Of a stretch of 64,000 nucleotides of DNA, positions 36,115 to 48,681 are shown one piece after another. A model generated the notes under the pieces. That model saw nothing but the letters and a program-made list of their open reading frames with translations. It was not told where the DNA came from and ran no database searches. The number at the start of each line of letters is the position of its first letter. The stretch's first letter is position 1. The DNA comes from Capsicum annuum (taxonomy: Eukaryota; Streptophyta; Magnoliopsida; Solanales; Solanaceae): positions 90,860,360 to 90,924,359 of the forward strand of contig NC_061118.1 of the NCBI RefSeq assembly GCF_002878395.1, in the 5' to 3' direction. The translations under genes were made by a program, and so were the position numbers.

Positions 36115-36229
36115 AAAATGTTATTGATTTATGGATAAAAGTCATTGAAGTTTTTTTATTTTTCTTTTTGCTCTTAGTTGGGCATACACTGATGTATTCC
36201 TAGCACATGGAGTAGAGGTAGTCCCTTAC

Positions 36230-36504
36230 TCCCATAGATGTTAGAGAATATCCTACAACCATATAGTAGGATGTTAGATCCAAAGAGGGAAAATCTCCTT
36301 GTAGGTGGAGTTTAGGGTGGGACTAATAGACAGACCGGTGAGAGGCTATCTCAGAAGGAGTTAGTTGCGCAGAGACAAATAGCAAACCGCCAAGTAGTAC
36401 TTGGTGGATATCAGAACAGAGGTAGATATCAAATAATTCCAACATATCAGTTTGTTCAGCCATATATTGCTGATGAAGAAGATTTAGGATACGATGAGCC
36501 AACT
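36230..36504 (+). pseudogene. gag: Athila-like gag, N-terminal part
   Basis: Reads MLDPKRENLLVGGV, then Arg/Gln-rich sequence, GGYQNRGRYQ and PYIADEEDLGYDEPT, the N-terminal layout of Athila/Tat gag. Interrupted exactly at 36504 by a solo LTR and resumed at 39084. At least one stop (near 36312). Confidence 0.65.
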
Positions 36505-39083
36505 TGTAATACCCCGTTCTTTTTTCTAGCTAATTTCCATCTCAAGAATGTCTAGTATTAGCTTCTAAATTTAATGATGGTTATTCCATGAGGAATTTTC
36601 AAGATTTTCACTTTTTTCATGTGGGAAATTCAATAAGCTTTCCATCGATATAAGATTCACCCAAATCTAATAATCGAGTCAAAAGTTACGACTATTTTAA
36701 GTTCCCATCATAAAACAGTGCCATATTAGTCAGTGGAGCACCGCGCCACAAGAGAAAATGGCATTTGGCAAATTCCAGTATGGGTCTGTGATTATGGCAC
36801 GTCGCACCAGGGCCTAAATTCAGAATTGTCCTTTTCCAGTGTCTTAGCACGATTTCCTCATCGTCGCGCCAAAGTTCCAGGTCGCAAAAGAAGGGGCAAC
36901 GTGATGGCTCCGCATCGCACCAGGGCCTAAATTTAGAATTGTCCTTTTCCAGTGTCTTAGCACGATTTCCTCATCGTCGCACCAAAGTTCCAAGTCGCAA
37001 AAGAAGGGGCAACGTGATGGCTCCGCGTTGCGCCAGGGGCCTAGTTCGGAAAAAAATTACTAAAATTAAATGACGCATCCAGGGTTAAAAGGGTCAACTT
37101 TCCACCCCGATTTAAGTCCTTTAACATAAGATTCAGCCATTTTTCATCCATAATATACTAGTTACTCTCAAAAAATCTCAAGAACAAGCCCTAGGGTTTT
37201 TATAGAAAATTCAGAATCAAGAATTTTCTCCGTCAATCTTCACAAAATCACAAACGAAGGTATGTATAGTGTTCATTCATGGACTCCTTTCATCCATGAA
37301 GCCTAAGAATCTCTTTTCTAAGGTTAAGTTTATGTATTTCTTTATGAATTTCATGTTGGGTTTGTTTTGTTTATGTTAAGAATGATCAATTGAATTCAAA
37401 TCCATGTTGGGTGATCAATTTTATGTGGAATTGATTTGTATAGATGTATATTCATGTTAACTTGTGAATAAACCCTAGATGATGAAATTAGAGATGAATC
37501 ATGATGATTAATTGTTGTATAATGTTGTCTACATGTGCTATGCCTACCATGTGTTTGATTAAATGCCTAGATGAAGGAACATTTCCCAACTAGTATGATA
37601 TCATGAAATCCCCATGTATGTACAAGTTATGCCTATCACGTGTTTTGATGGAATGCTTCTATAAATGTATTATGGATTATGACGTTAGTTGTATGTTCAA
37701 GTATGTTATGATTGGTCAGTTTCCTTCCATCGAGTCCTGGGGGTACTTGTACCTAAAATGTTAGTTGTGTGCCTAGAGCGATGTCATGTTTCCACGATAC
37801 TCTCAGTCAATCTATGATCCTTAGACTTCAGAAAGTCTTATGACTCAGGAAATCTCCATGATCTCATGAACTCATTCAGTTGTCAGATATCAGTAATATT
37901 CTGTCAGTCAACGGAATTTAGTAACTCAGTCCAGGTTCAGTTCAGTAAATTATGTTCAGTGTCTATTCAGATGGGAGTAGAAATTAGCACCGAGTAAACC
38001 CAAGGATGGGAACTCACCTGTTATATGAGGGTGTGATTTTTATAAGAAATCTTTGTGTTCCATAACTATATAGCCAGCATAGGTTGAGACATCATAGCCT
38101 GCTATATGAGGGTAGATGAGGTGGCTTAGCCTGCTATATGAGGGTTTCCACAATTTACACTAGAGTTACCTATTATAATAGGGTCACTCACATATTGTCC
38201 TTACCAGTGGTGTAGATTGACACCCTTCCAATCAGGGCATAAATTGGACCCCAATTCAGCTATAATGCATCATTTGGGGCTGTGGTTAGATGACTACCTC
38301 CTACAGTCTTAGTATTAGTCTCAGTAAAAGGACTCAGATAGTTCTCCAAAATACAGGACTATCAAATACAGTCAACTCAGATACAGTACGGAACTCAGAT
38401 AGTTCCATCAGATTCAGGACTGTCAGATACAGTCACTCATGTTATCAGTTATATTCAGATTCAGTAATCATGTTATCACAGTATTAGTGTTAGTTGTTAT
38501 GTCTCATGCATGTATTCTTACGCTCATGATAGTTAGTCAGTTATTATTATTGTTCATGCATATTAACCCCATGCATTCAGCCTACCTCACATGCATACCA
38601 ATACATTTAAAGTACTGATGCATTTGCGCTATGGTGTCTTATACCATAGGTTTAGAGACACGAGCTCCAGAGCAATAGTATATTCCAGATATCCATTGAC
38701 AGAGTTAGAAGTGAGTCCTTATCATTCGAGGACATGATTACTCCCTATTATCTTAATAATTAGTTTATTAGTTGGAGTTAGTTAGGGACATGTCCCATCA
38801 GCTCCTTACTCAGATAGTTTAGTCAGTTAGAGGCTTTCTAGACTATCATGTTTCAGACTTCAGTATTTTCAGTCTTGTTTTGGGTATTGTATTACCCCAC
38901 ACAGATGTTATATTATTTGGATTGTGTTTAGTTTTGAGCCTTATGGCCTTTCAGTTCATGTTTCTGCATTATTTAGTATTTTATATAGTATACAGGTACA
39001 GATATCAGTCATGGGTTAGCTTGTGGTCCTTCGGGGTTATGAGCACCATGTAGCATTTTGGGTATCAGATTTGGGGCATTACA
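36505..39083 (+). mobile_element. Solo gypsy LTR inserted in the Athila-like gag
   Basis: TGTAATACCCCG...GGGCATTACA, 2579 bp. Flanks CAACT (36500-36504) and TAACT (39084-39088) differ by one transition. Gag coding continues on both sides and there is no internal element sequence, so it is a solo LTR left by LTR-LTR recombination. It carries a tandem repeat of 113 bp (36803-36915 and 36916-37028) within a patch rich in CGTCGCGCCA-like motifs (36735-37050), followed by AT-rich TATA-like sequence near 37150. The short frames inside are not genes. Confidence 0.85.
36803..37028. repeat. 113-bp tandem duplication in the solo LTR
   Basis: Two copies beginning CGCACCAGGGCCTAAAT; the few differences are almost all transitions. 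It includes the CpG-rich motif TCGTCGCGCCAAAG. Confidence 0.92.
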
Positions 39084-40440
39084 TAACTGATATAGGTTTT
39101 ATTATCCCTCTTGAGGTCATGTTCACTATCCCTAGTACCATGATTCAACTCTTGTACTTGAAGAGAGTGTTTGTTGGATTATCGACAAATGGCGTAAACA
39201 TGCACTTGGCAATTTTTATTGAAATATGCACTTCATATGCCATACTAGGGGTAGATCAGGAGACACTAAGACTGAGGTTATTCTTTTTATTTCTTACTTG
39301 AGAAGCATCATTATAGCTGGGGAACTGCCAAGAGGGTCTATTACTATATGGAAGGAGATACGCAGACAATCTTGAACAGGTTCTTTCTTCCATCCAGGTA
39401 TTGTAGCTCAAGGATAAGATTTATAATTTCAGCCAGCTTTTGTTATATTCTATGTATGAGGCATAGTTCTGGTTCAAGAAGAGGCTTAGCATGGTACCCA
39501 ACCATCGGATATCAGGGACAAGTTTGTCAGGAAAATTCTATATAGTCTTGACTACCAATTCCAGAGCAATGACAGACACTATTTTCGAAGGAGACATTAT
39601 GATATTGAGATGGGAGATAGCAGTTAGTATCATAAATTAGATCTTATTAACCAATTGAGGGTGGCAAACTTGGGAGGTTGACAGAGGTTCTAATATTTAT
39701 GAAATTGGAGTTTCTGGCAAATAGAGAATAACTGAGGATATTATAGCTAAGGGGATTTCAATTACGGAAGAAAATTGGTGAGTTAGTCAAATAATTTGCA
39801 ACCATTAATTCTTCTAAAGGGCATTAGTTTGGGATATCTAAGGAGGGGAAGTATATGAATTATCATTTGGTGGGTTTCCAAGCCCAAGAGAAAGGAAATC
39901 AAGATCGAAACTATCATGATGAAGAGATAAGTACATTTACCTAGGAGACATGAGGCGGAGTCTAAAATGGAAGAGATGCTGACCATGTTGATAATGGGAT
40001 AAGAGAGTCAAGCGGCTTGCTTAAATGAACTTAAAGCTGAAATTTCAGGATTATCCCAAAAGGTTGAGTCACATGAAACTGCTATTAAGAAATTGGAGCA
40101 GCAGTATGGGCAAATCTCTATTACCTTGACGGAGAGACATTCAAAAGTCGTATCTGATGATAAGGTATAGAATCCTCCAACACTTGTTCACTGTATGTAC
40201 ATTGTTGCTTGGGATGACTCTTCACTTGATGAGCACTATTTGTCTATGGCTGATGAGCTAAAAAAGAAGGACGGTGATGCTGAAGAACCTCCTTAGGCAG
40301 AATTTAAGAAGCTGAGTTGTACTAATGATGATTTCGATAGTGATTATGATGATAATTAGATTGGAAAAGATCTCCAAAACATAGTTAATGAATTTGGATC
40401 GAGTTTTCACATAACTTTAGTAGAAAAAAAAAAGATCCAG
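39084..40440 (+). pseudogene. gag: Athila-like gag, main part
   Basis: After the solo LTR, the capsid region: STMIQLLYLKRVFVGLSTNG (about 39137 on), MHLAIFIEICTSYAILGVDQ, LRLRLFFLFLT, then LPRGSITIWKE and EFVRKILYSL-like sequence, as in Athila capsid. A Gln/Glu-rich stretch follows, LKAEISGLSQKVESHE and LEQQYGQISITLTERH (about 40030-40140), an alpha-helical gag linker. An acidic region (FDSDYDDN near 40335) precedes the protease. Frameshifts and stops are frequent. No zinc knuckle was found. Confidence 0.78.
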
Positions 40441-41156
40441 GTGCAGTGACCATCCCATCTTTTATTAGGCCTTATGAGATTAACCAAGCCCTATGTGATT
40501 CAAGAGCTGGAATAAATGTTATGCCACTAGTAATATACAAGGTGTTGGGATTTGGAGAACTCAAGCCTATATATGTAAGGTTATTGATGGCTGACTCATC
40601 TGTAAAGGAGCCAGAGGGTATTGTGCATGATGTGGAGATAAAAGTTGCATCATTCATCTATTCGGCAGATTTTATGATTTTAGATTGTGAAGTGGATGCC
40701 CATTCTTCGATCATATTGGGTAGTCCCTTCCTAGCTACTAGCAGAGTGTTGATTGATATAGAGTGGAAAGAGATCACTTTCAAGTGGAACTACAAGCAAA
40801 TTGTGCTGAATATATGCATGATAGTATAGCAGCTGGATGATATGAGAGTTGTGGCAGTGATAGATGCGGTTGATGATGACATGATCATAGTTAATGAACC
40901 TATTAAGGAAAGATTAGGGGTAGAAGCACTGGCCATGGTAATCATGAACTTTGAATACCACCCTACATGGACAGGATCTTACAAGTATGCCCCTAAGAAG
41001 CTCGATCTTGACTTGAAGAACAGAACCACACCTTCTGCAAGACCATCGATTAAAGAACAATCGGTATTGGAATTGATAGTCCTCCTTCCGCACTTGTAGT
41101 ATGCATTCTTGGGGGCCAATAATACCTTTTCGGTAATCAGTGCAGCTAAAGCTGCT
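40441..41156 (+). pseudogene. Athila-like protease and linker
   Basis: Open for 127 codons (40446-40829): TIPSFIRPYEINQALCDSRAGINVMPL, then YKVLGFGELKPIYVRLLMAD and FMILDCEVDAHSSIILGSPFLA, a close structural match to Athila aspartic protease. The active-site DLGA/DSGA position reads DSRA, so Gly is lost. A linker to RT follows, with a recognisable LPHL-YAFLGANNTF (about 41085-41135). The frame is then interrupted at about 41156 by a small insertion. Confidence 0.85.
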
Positions 41157-41854
41157 AATACGGGCTGGCCCAACCCATCTGAGCTAGCCCATACGGGCTT
41201 TGGAGTTTGACCGGCCATGTTGGGCTGGACCAACAACATGATGGGCCAGAAAATAGTTACTACCTCCACAGGCTAGCCCACTTTTTAAAATATATTATTT
41301 TTATAATCTTAATTTAAATTTCAAATTGTTAATTAAATAAATATTTACAACATAATATTACATGAAGTTACTACTTGTTAATAAAGTCTCAAATTTACAA
41401 AAAAAATTAATAATCTGTGAAATTAAATAACTCTTGATACCAAATTCAATCCAAATAGAGATGCTGAAAAACAAATGAAACTGTTAATGAGTAATAATAT
41501 AACTAGCTAAATAGAAATATTAACCTAATTTTTTTTAATTGATCACAATAAAATACAAAGAAATATCAATATTTAGTCCATCAATAGTGAAAATGAAATC
41601 CTAAAAAAAAACTTACATAACACTTATGGCATATCAACATCACCACATTATCTTCATCAAACATATTTAATTCCTTAAAATATTTAGTATTTTATATTTT
41701 AATTATTTATATATTTTATAAATATATTTAATATTTAAATATCTATGATAGTTCAAATAGACTTTGAGTTTGGACTCTTTTCTTCTATTCTTAGTACTCT
41801 ATTCTATTTTTTAATTATTTTTTGTTTGGCCCACGGTCCAGCCCAACCCATATT
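41157..41854. mobile_element. Probable non-autonomous hAT-like element, about 0.7 kb
   Basis: AT-rich sequence with GC-rich ends that are imperfect inverted repeats: AATACGGGCTGGCCCAACCC on the left and the complement of CCGGTCCAGCCCAACCCATATT-like sequence on the right. Pol coding is interrupted here and resumes as TIADIVGIPPG right after it. Ends with repeated GGGCTGG/CCAGCCC are common in plant hAT elements. I found no clean 8-bp target duplication, so edges and class are tentative. No coding sequence inside. Confidence 0.5.
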
Positions 41855-43083
41855 GCTCCATGTACCATTGCAGACATTGTGGGGATCCCACCAGGTATAT
41901 GCACATATAAGATACAGCTTGAGCCGGATAACATTCCAATATTGAGCATCAGAGACAACTAAACCCTCATATGCAAGAAGTGGTGAAAAAGGAGATCATA
42001 AAGTGGTTAGATGTTGGGGTGGTTTTTACCATTACAAACACCAAGTTGGTTAGCCCGATTCAATGCATGCCAAAGAAAGGGGGAATCATAGTGGTTCTAG
42101 ATAAAAAGAATAAGTTAGTACCAATGAGGCCAGTGACCAGATGAAAAGTGTGCATGAATTATAGAAAGCTGAACAAGTGGACACAAAAGGACCACTTCTC
42201 GATGTCGTTCATGGATCAAATGTTGGACAGACCCATAGGTAGGGGTTGGTACTGTTTTCTTGATGGGTGCTCGAGATACAATCAAATCATGATTGCACTT
42301 GAAGACCAAGAAAAGACTACCACTTCTCGATGTAGTTCATCGATCAGATATTGGACAGACTATTAGGAAGGGGTTGGTACTATTTTCTTGATGAGTCTCG
42401 GGATACAATCAAATCATGATTCCTCCTGAAGACCAGGAAAAGACTACCTTTACTTGCCCCTATAGGACCTTTGCATTCAAGAGGATGCTGTTTGGACTTT
42501 GCAGTACACCTTTCACTTTTCAGAGATGTATGATGTCCATATTCTCTGATATGGTGGAATATGCGATCGAGGTATTCATGGAAGACTTTTCAGTGGTCAG
42601 AGATTCTTTTGATAAATTTTTATCCCATCTTGCCAGTGCACTACAGAGATTAAAGAGAGCAATTTGGTACTGATTTGGAAAATGTGTCACTTCATGGTGA
42701 GAGAATGTATAGTGCTAGGGCACAAGATCTCTAAATATTGCATTTAGGTGGACAAAGAAAAGATATAGGTGATTGAGAAATTTCCATCGCCAGTTTTAGT
42801 TAGAGGTATACGAAGCTTCTTAGGTCACGCGGGTTTCTATAGAAGATTCATCAAGGACTTCTCTAAAATTGTAGCCCCCCAATGCAAACTTTTAGAGAAG
42901 GAGGTAAAATTTGTATTTGATGATGAGTGTATCAAGTCTTTCAAATGCCTAAAGATGTAGTTGATTTCAGCGCCTATTATTATGTCACTAGACTAGTCTA
43001 CACCTTTTGAGAAATGTGTGATGCGAGCAGAGTGGCCTAGGGAGCTGTACAAGGCCAAATAAGAGAGAAGATCTTGCATCTAA
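41855..43083 (+). pseudogene. Athila-like reverse transcriptase and RNase H start
   Basis: RT motifs in order: TIADIVGIPPGICTYKIQLE, VVKKEIIKWLDVGVV, PIQCMPKKGGI, VCMNYRKLNKWTQKDHFSM, RYNQIMIALEDQEKTT, AFKRMLFGLCSTPFTFQRC and EVFMEDFSVV. The FMDD site is FMED here (codon GAA, 42581-42583). A 128-bp tandem duplication disrupts the frame. The thumb region with SFLGHAGFYRRFIKDFSKIV follows (about 42820), then RNase H start CDASRVA-stop-GAVQGQIREKIL (about 43020-43070), which ends abruptly at the junction with minus-strand gag. Confidence 0.88.
42193..42447. repeat. Tandem duplication of about 128 bp inside Athila-like RT
   Basis: Copies 42193-42320 and 42321-42447 both begin CACTTCTCGATGT and end GACCA-GAAAAGACTAC. 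The second copy carries extra differences, including stops. 128 is not a multiple of three, so it shifts the frame. It covers the region before the polymerase FMDD motif. Confidence 0.92.
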
Positions 43084-44300
43084 TCGGTTCCAAAACTAGA
43101 TGGTGGAATCTTTGGTGCCAGAGGTAATGATGAAGAAACTGGAACCTTGTTCGCCCCAGAAGTAGCCTTACCAACTGGACAGTTTCTAAGCATATGCCCT
43201 GGCTGACCACAGTTGAAGCACATGTCCCTCTCTTCATCACCGACACTCTGATGCAATCTACCACAAAACTTGTAGGAAAGATATGATAGAGCTAACTGGG
43301 CCCTACTAGCCTGAGATTGGGAACCCTATGCCCTATAATTATTGCCACCATAGAAACCGTCTATCACCCGATGACTTTGGGTAGGGAGTACTAGTCGTCG
43401 AGTATGACCTAGAATTTCCCCACTTCTTCTTGGGCCATTTTCCACCATCCCTGCCACTCTGCTATAAACCATCACCCTGCTTAGAGAACCTAAACTTCTT
43501 GCCCTGCCTCTCCCTTATTTCAGCCTGCTTCTTTTTTTCTTCCTCTACCTGTTGCATGTACACAACCAACCTGGAGATATCTATGTCCTTGATCAACAAG
43601 GCAGTCTTACTCTCCAATATCAACTCTCTGGACAACCTAAAAGTGAATTTCCTCATTCTAGCCCTCATTCTAGAAACCATCTCTGGAGCATACCAAGATA
43701 ATTGGTAAAACTTCAAGGCATACTCCTTGATAGACATCTTACCTTGATTCATATTAACGAACTCGGTTGCCTTAGCTTTCCTTAACTCCTATGGAAAGAA
43801 GCGATCAAAGAATGCATTAGAAAAATCTTCCCATGGAGATGACTCAACATTGTCACCCCTTGCCCGCTCTCATTCCTCGTACCATTGGTACACCATATCG
43901 TGCAACTGATAGGTGGAAAACTCCACACCCTCCATATTCGTGGCATGCATAAGATAAAAGATCTTTTCCATCTCATCCAAAAAACCTTGATAATACTCAT
44001 CAACCTTAACACATATAAAGGTTAGAGGATCCAACCTCATGAATTAGCCAACCTTTGTGGCCTCAGAAGATGGAGCAACAGGAACACCACGCTCAGATTG
44101 AGTAGCTATTAATTGTGCCAACATGTGAATGGACTGACAAAACTCTGCATTCATTAGTTCAGCCCGAGGAGTTTGAGATGGACTAGAGAAAACTAGTGGA
44201 ACTCTAGAACAATCTGAAACTAGAACCCTAGACAATCTAAAAAGCAAACAAATAGGAATTAGAGGGGAATTTAGGACCTTAGACTCTACAGCTTGAAAAT
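43084..44300 (-). pseudogene. gag: gag of a gypsy element (left side of the shared LTR)
   Basis: Minus strand from the PBS side: a capsid region with FMRL-like start, SIHMLAQLIATQSERG, WYEEWERARGD-like sequence and LMHSLIASFH, then MSIKEYALKFYQLSWYAPEM, RMRARMRKFTFRLSRELILE and LLIKDIDISRLVVYMQQVEEE. A Lys/Arg/Gln-rich region follows and then an intact CCHC knuckle, CFNCGQPGHMLRNCP (43166-43220). Close to gag of the element at 50827 in the same window. Frameshifts and stops occur. It ends at about 43084 where Athila-like pol begins on the other strand, so protease and RT of this copy are missing. Confidence 0.85.
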
Positions 44301-44426
44301 AGAACACAAGAAAGATAAATATTCCTAAATGCCTTATAGCCTCTCCCTTATAAGTGTGGTGCCATACACACCCTTAAAAGAGACTACTCGATATGACTTT
44401 ATGGACTCCCAGTGACAATGGACCAA

Positions 44427-44440
44427 GGTTTTTGATACCA
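44427..44440 (-). other. Decayed primer binding site next to the shared LTR
   Basis: Minus strand TGGTATCAAAAACC three bases inside the LTR edge; initiator tRNA-Met type with a few changes. Confidence 0.65.
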
Positions 44441-44443
44441 ATC

Positions 44444-46616
44444 TAACATGACCTAAACCAGGGCCTAGTTGTGTTGGGTGCCTCAAGTCTAATCGGGACC
44501 GAAGACCACCCCCAATACCCAACTGTAACCGCCCTGTACCCTATGTCGGATGAATTTCGACCATATGACAAGAAAAAACAATTATACTCAAAGACAATAA
44601 TAGAATCCATAACCATAACCAATCAATAATATAATCAAATATCCAATTGGTATTAGCCTCAATAACAATAACAATACAAAAACTGCTACCAATACCAAAA
44701 CCGCCCATGCCCATAGTAGTCACACAAAGCCTCTAACTGAAAATAAAGAATATCCGACCAGGACATGCCCCCGACCATAGCCAGAACCAAAGTCTATGAA
44801 ATAATAAAAGTATGTAGAGAAGTCCATGACATAAAATGGAGTCTTCCGGAGTATGGAAGCTCACAACTTCAATCTGACACAAGGCTGTCCCCGAATGCAA
44901 GTCACTAAGCAGGATGATTAGTATGTTCGATTCCTCCATTGCATGGGGATATAGCACCTGAAAATGAGTTAGCGGGTGAATACTAGCATGTACATAATAA
45001 AAAGGGATAAAATAATGCCTTCATTCAAAACCAAAGTAAATAACCATATGAAATAACATACATATATACATATATACCATGTTGGGAAAAGGAACCGGCT
45101 TTAGCATGCATTTAAAACTTTAATCTGGGTTGTGTAGCTTGACCATCCTAAAACCACCCATGGGCTATATGGGTCCAGTGTTACCCCATGGGTAGGCCTC
45201 ATTATGTGTAGCTGCATGAATTGGAGATATCACAGGGTAAGGGATTCCCGTGTACCCTTCGCCTCCCATGATACATATATACAAGTATAAAGTTAGGGTA
45301 TTCCCGTGTACCCCATAAGTATATGGTCACAATGACCAACCCTCATGTCGGCAAACATGAGTTTCCAGTGTCTATCCATTGGACTCACACCTTCGTGGTT
45401 AGCTATCACAACCTGCCATTATTGTCCATTTAAAACCTTTAGAACATAACCAAACCACCAATTCCAGAGTTAATTACTAAGGCATTATGAAGTGGTATCA
45501 CATACTGACTATAGCTTGCAAGCAATGCCATTAACCAATACTTAAAGGGATTCCCATGAAACCCATAGGATTTCCAATCAATCAAAATCATGGCCACCAA
45601 CGCCTTTCCAAAGAATTTAATTCAATCAAATAATTTAGGGTTTCATTGTCATATTATGCAATGCGGGTTTTTTAATAAAAGTTAAACTATGTAACGAAAA
45701 CATTTTCATTGGTATTTCAACAAACATGTTGAGAGCATAGAGTTTCCAAAATCAAAACCAAGAACCAATTAACCATTTCCATGAAATCACATGTTCAAAA
45801 CCATAAATATAACATGAAAATCATAATTAAAATGTGGGAAAACATAATCCAACCATTAGTAACCAAACCCCCAACACATATTTCAAAACCAACACATACC
45901 CATAATCATGCCATGAAATCCATTAAGTAAAACATATTTTAGTTTGAACTAACAATGAGGGAGGAGTAACATACCTTAGATACTAAAGAAGATGAAGAGA
46001 TCTACTCTTGAAAGCCCCTAATTGAACCACATTAAGAAAACCTTAGCCCTTTCTTAAAGAAAAAGCTTGAGAAAGATTTAAGAGTGATTTGAGAGTGTTT
46101 GACTTGGGAATAGTAGGTTAATAAAGTCCCAAGAGTTTTTTAAGTCATGGGGTTAAAAGAGGTTAAGAGGGGAAATATCTTGAATACCCCCAACAAACTA
46201 TAAAAATTCTCGTAGATGGGTACGGTTGGAACCCTCCACTCGTACCCACATTATACGAGTGGTACCATCTACTCATAACAGAAAGTTGGACGCCATATTT
46301 TGTCAAACATATGAATCCCCTTACCCAAATTGTATTATCACCATACAATAAGTACCCACCTAGTTGTACCCTAAGCAGAATATCAAGGCTAGAAAACAAA
46401 TATACGGTTTGGACCCTACCTCTCGTATCATGTACATATGACTCTTATGATGTCCAATCGTACCTTAGACAAAAAAAAACTAAAACCATACTACGTAACA
46501 CATGACCAAGACCCCTAAAACATACGAATATCATACGACAAGTAAGTCTGAGTCGTATGATGATCAAAAAGCTCAAACTCAGGAAATTAAGAGGGACCAG
46601 AACCTAAGGTGTTTCA
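44444..46616 (-). repeat. Gypsy LTR with internal sequence on both sides
   Basis: 2173 bp. Left edge TAACATGACC (decayed TG start in plus sense), next to PBS and gag. Right edge ...GGTGTTTCA, next to a PPT and the pol end. It therefore serves both as 5' LTR for the gag to its left and 3' LTR for the pol to its right. Related to 20916-22930. A patch of TACGAGTCGTACC-like motifs lies at 46200-46560, close to its minus-strand start. The short frames inside are not genes. Confidence 0.82.
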
Positions 46617-46631
46617 ATTTTCCCCCACTTG
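46617..46631 (-). other. Polypurine tract of the minus-strand gypsy pol
   Basis: Minus strand AAGTGGGGGAAAAT directly before the LTR start. Followed on its right, after about 280 bp, by the end of pol. Confidence 0.8.
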
Positions 46632-46899
46632 GATCATTCATCCTCGAATGATAGAACAAGGTAGTACAAGCACGATTTACACCCCAACACCTCAATTCTG
46701 ACCTTTAACTAAGTTAGAAAACATGATGCAAGGAATTAATCTTTACTTTAACAAAGTTTGAAAACAAAGATGTTATGAAGAACACATACCTTCTGCATAA
46801 ATTTTTGGAGCAAAAAACAAAAATGGATACTAGGACTTTATTTCCTATTTAGCTTTCTAAGTAGCCTCTTAAACCTTGTGGTTCCTCCATAGAACCTTT

Positions 46900-47870
46900 A
46901 TCGAGGCCACATCCTTGGTCCGTAATCGACGAACCTGATGATCTAATATCTAAATCAATCCAAAATACCAATATCCTTGATAGGCATAATTTGCAATGGA
47001 TCACCAATACACTTTCTCAATGTAGAGACATGGAACACCGGGTAAATATAGCTTAAACTAGAAGGAAACTCTAACTCATATGCAATATCACCAACCCTTC
47101 TTAAAATCATGTAAGGTCCCATATATCGAGGACTGAGCTTACCCTTTTTCCCAAACTGCATCACTCTCTTTATGGGAGACACCTTTAAGAACACCTTATC
47201 CCCAACTTCAAACTCCAAATCTATTTGCCTCACATTTACATAGGACTTTTGATGACTTTGGGCAGCCTTAAGCCTATACCGAATCACTTTCACCTTCTCC
47301 ATAGCTTGGTGAACCAAATTCAAACCAAACATATTTGCCTCACCAAGATCAAACCACCCAATAGGAGACTTATACCTTGTATAATACAACACTTCAAATG
47401 GATCTATCCCAATGCTAGAGTGTAGCTACTATTATAGAAAAAATCTATAAGAGTCAAATGTGCAACCCAACTACCACCATAGCCACTCATGCATGCCCAA
47501 AGCATATTCTCCAACATCTGAATAGTCTTTTTTGTTTGCCCATCCAAATATGGGTGAAAAGTAGTAATAAGACTAACCTTAGACTCCAAAACTTCCTGGA
47601 ATGACCTCCAAAGGTGAGATGTAAACTGTGTACCGTGATCTAATATGATAGAAATAGGTACCCCATGCAACTTAAAAATTTCATAGAGATACAACCTCAT
47701 ATAATCCTCAGCCGAGAAGTTAGTCCTTACTAGAAAAAAGTAAAACAACTTTGTCATCCTATCCATGATGAACCAAACTGAATAAAATTAGTTTCGAGGT
47801 CGAGGAAGACCGGTAACAAAATCCATATTGATTACTTCCCACTTCCATTCTGTAATTCCAATTCATGACT
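46900..47870 (-). pseudogene. Integrase with C-terminal region, minus-strand gypsy
   Basis: Core with WKWEVINMDFVTGLPRP (first Asp, about 47860-47810), [20 protein letters not shown] (second Asp) and HPYLDGQTKKTIQMLENML. The catalytic Glu position is Lys (47530-47532). A C-terminal part open for 145 codons follows (46955-47392), with PIGWFDLGEANMFGLNLVHQ, DLEFEVGDKVFLKVSPIKRV, GKLSPRYMGPYMILRRVGD and VFHVSTLRKCIGD. The chromodomain after it is decayed. The zinc region is missing: an internal deletion joins RNase H start directly to the core near 47870. Confidence 0.9.
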
Positions 47871-48179
47871 TGGATAATTCTTCTCATGCACCTTTAACTA
47901 CCTATAAGCATAAGTTGTCACCTTTTCACTACAAGGGATGGATCACAGTAGACCACAAACCCATCAGTGCCTTCAGGCAAAGTCAATACTAGAGCTGAAG
48001 ATAGCTTATTCTTCAGCTTCTCGAAACTACCATCACAAGAATTCTACCATGAGAACCTTACCTTTTTCTTAGTCAATTTAGTCAATGGGGTAGCTACAAT
48101 TAAAAAACTTTCCATAAATCTCCTATAATAACAAGCTAAACCCAAAAAACTTCAAATATTAGTTGGATTTGTGGGTTTA
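47871..48179 (-). pseudogene. RT end and RNase H start, minus-strand gypsy, left of the insertion
   Basis: Minus strand: SFLGLACYYRRFMESF (about 48160-48110), ATPLTKLTKKKVRF, ALVLTLPEGTDGFVVYCDPS and KNYPSHELE, i.e. RT thumb and the start of RNase H with YCD. The rest of RNase H is deleted. On the right the coding continues across the inserted element at 63346. Confidence 0.85.
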
Positions 48180-48681
48180 TGAAACACCAAGACTTTGAAG
48201 CATTGAATGAAATTATCTATTTGATATCACTGGGTAGGTACGACTAGGGGCATGAGTCATACCCCTTGGATACGAGTCGTATCCACTCTTACTTCTCTTT
48301 TCGTACCTTAAGCAAACTAGGAGGATAATATACTATCCAATATATGAGCAACCCTCCCCTCAATCGTACCTAAGCATACGAGTCATACCTAGGTAATTCA
48401 TATGGTGTATTTCACTTGGTGTAGAATAGACTATTTTTGGTATGAGTGTTGTATATAGTTAAAGGCATGAGCCATACCCTTTGGATACAACTCAAGGATA
48501 TGTAGTTGTACCCTTAACAGTGTAGGTGACCTAGGATAAGCCTAGGGCACAAGTTAGGGTACCACTCATACCTTAGGGTACAGTTCGTAAGGTGAGTCGT
48601 ACCCATGCATGGGTTCATTTTATAGCTTTTAACTAAGGTCCTTGTGGTCATTTCCCATGCCTAAAATTGTAAGTACGCTCA

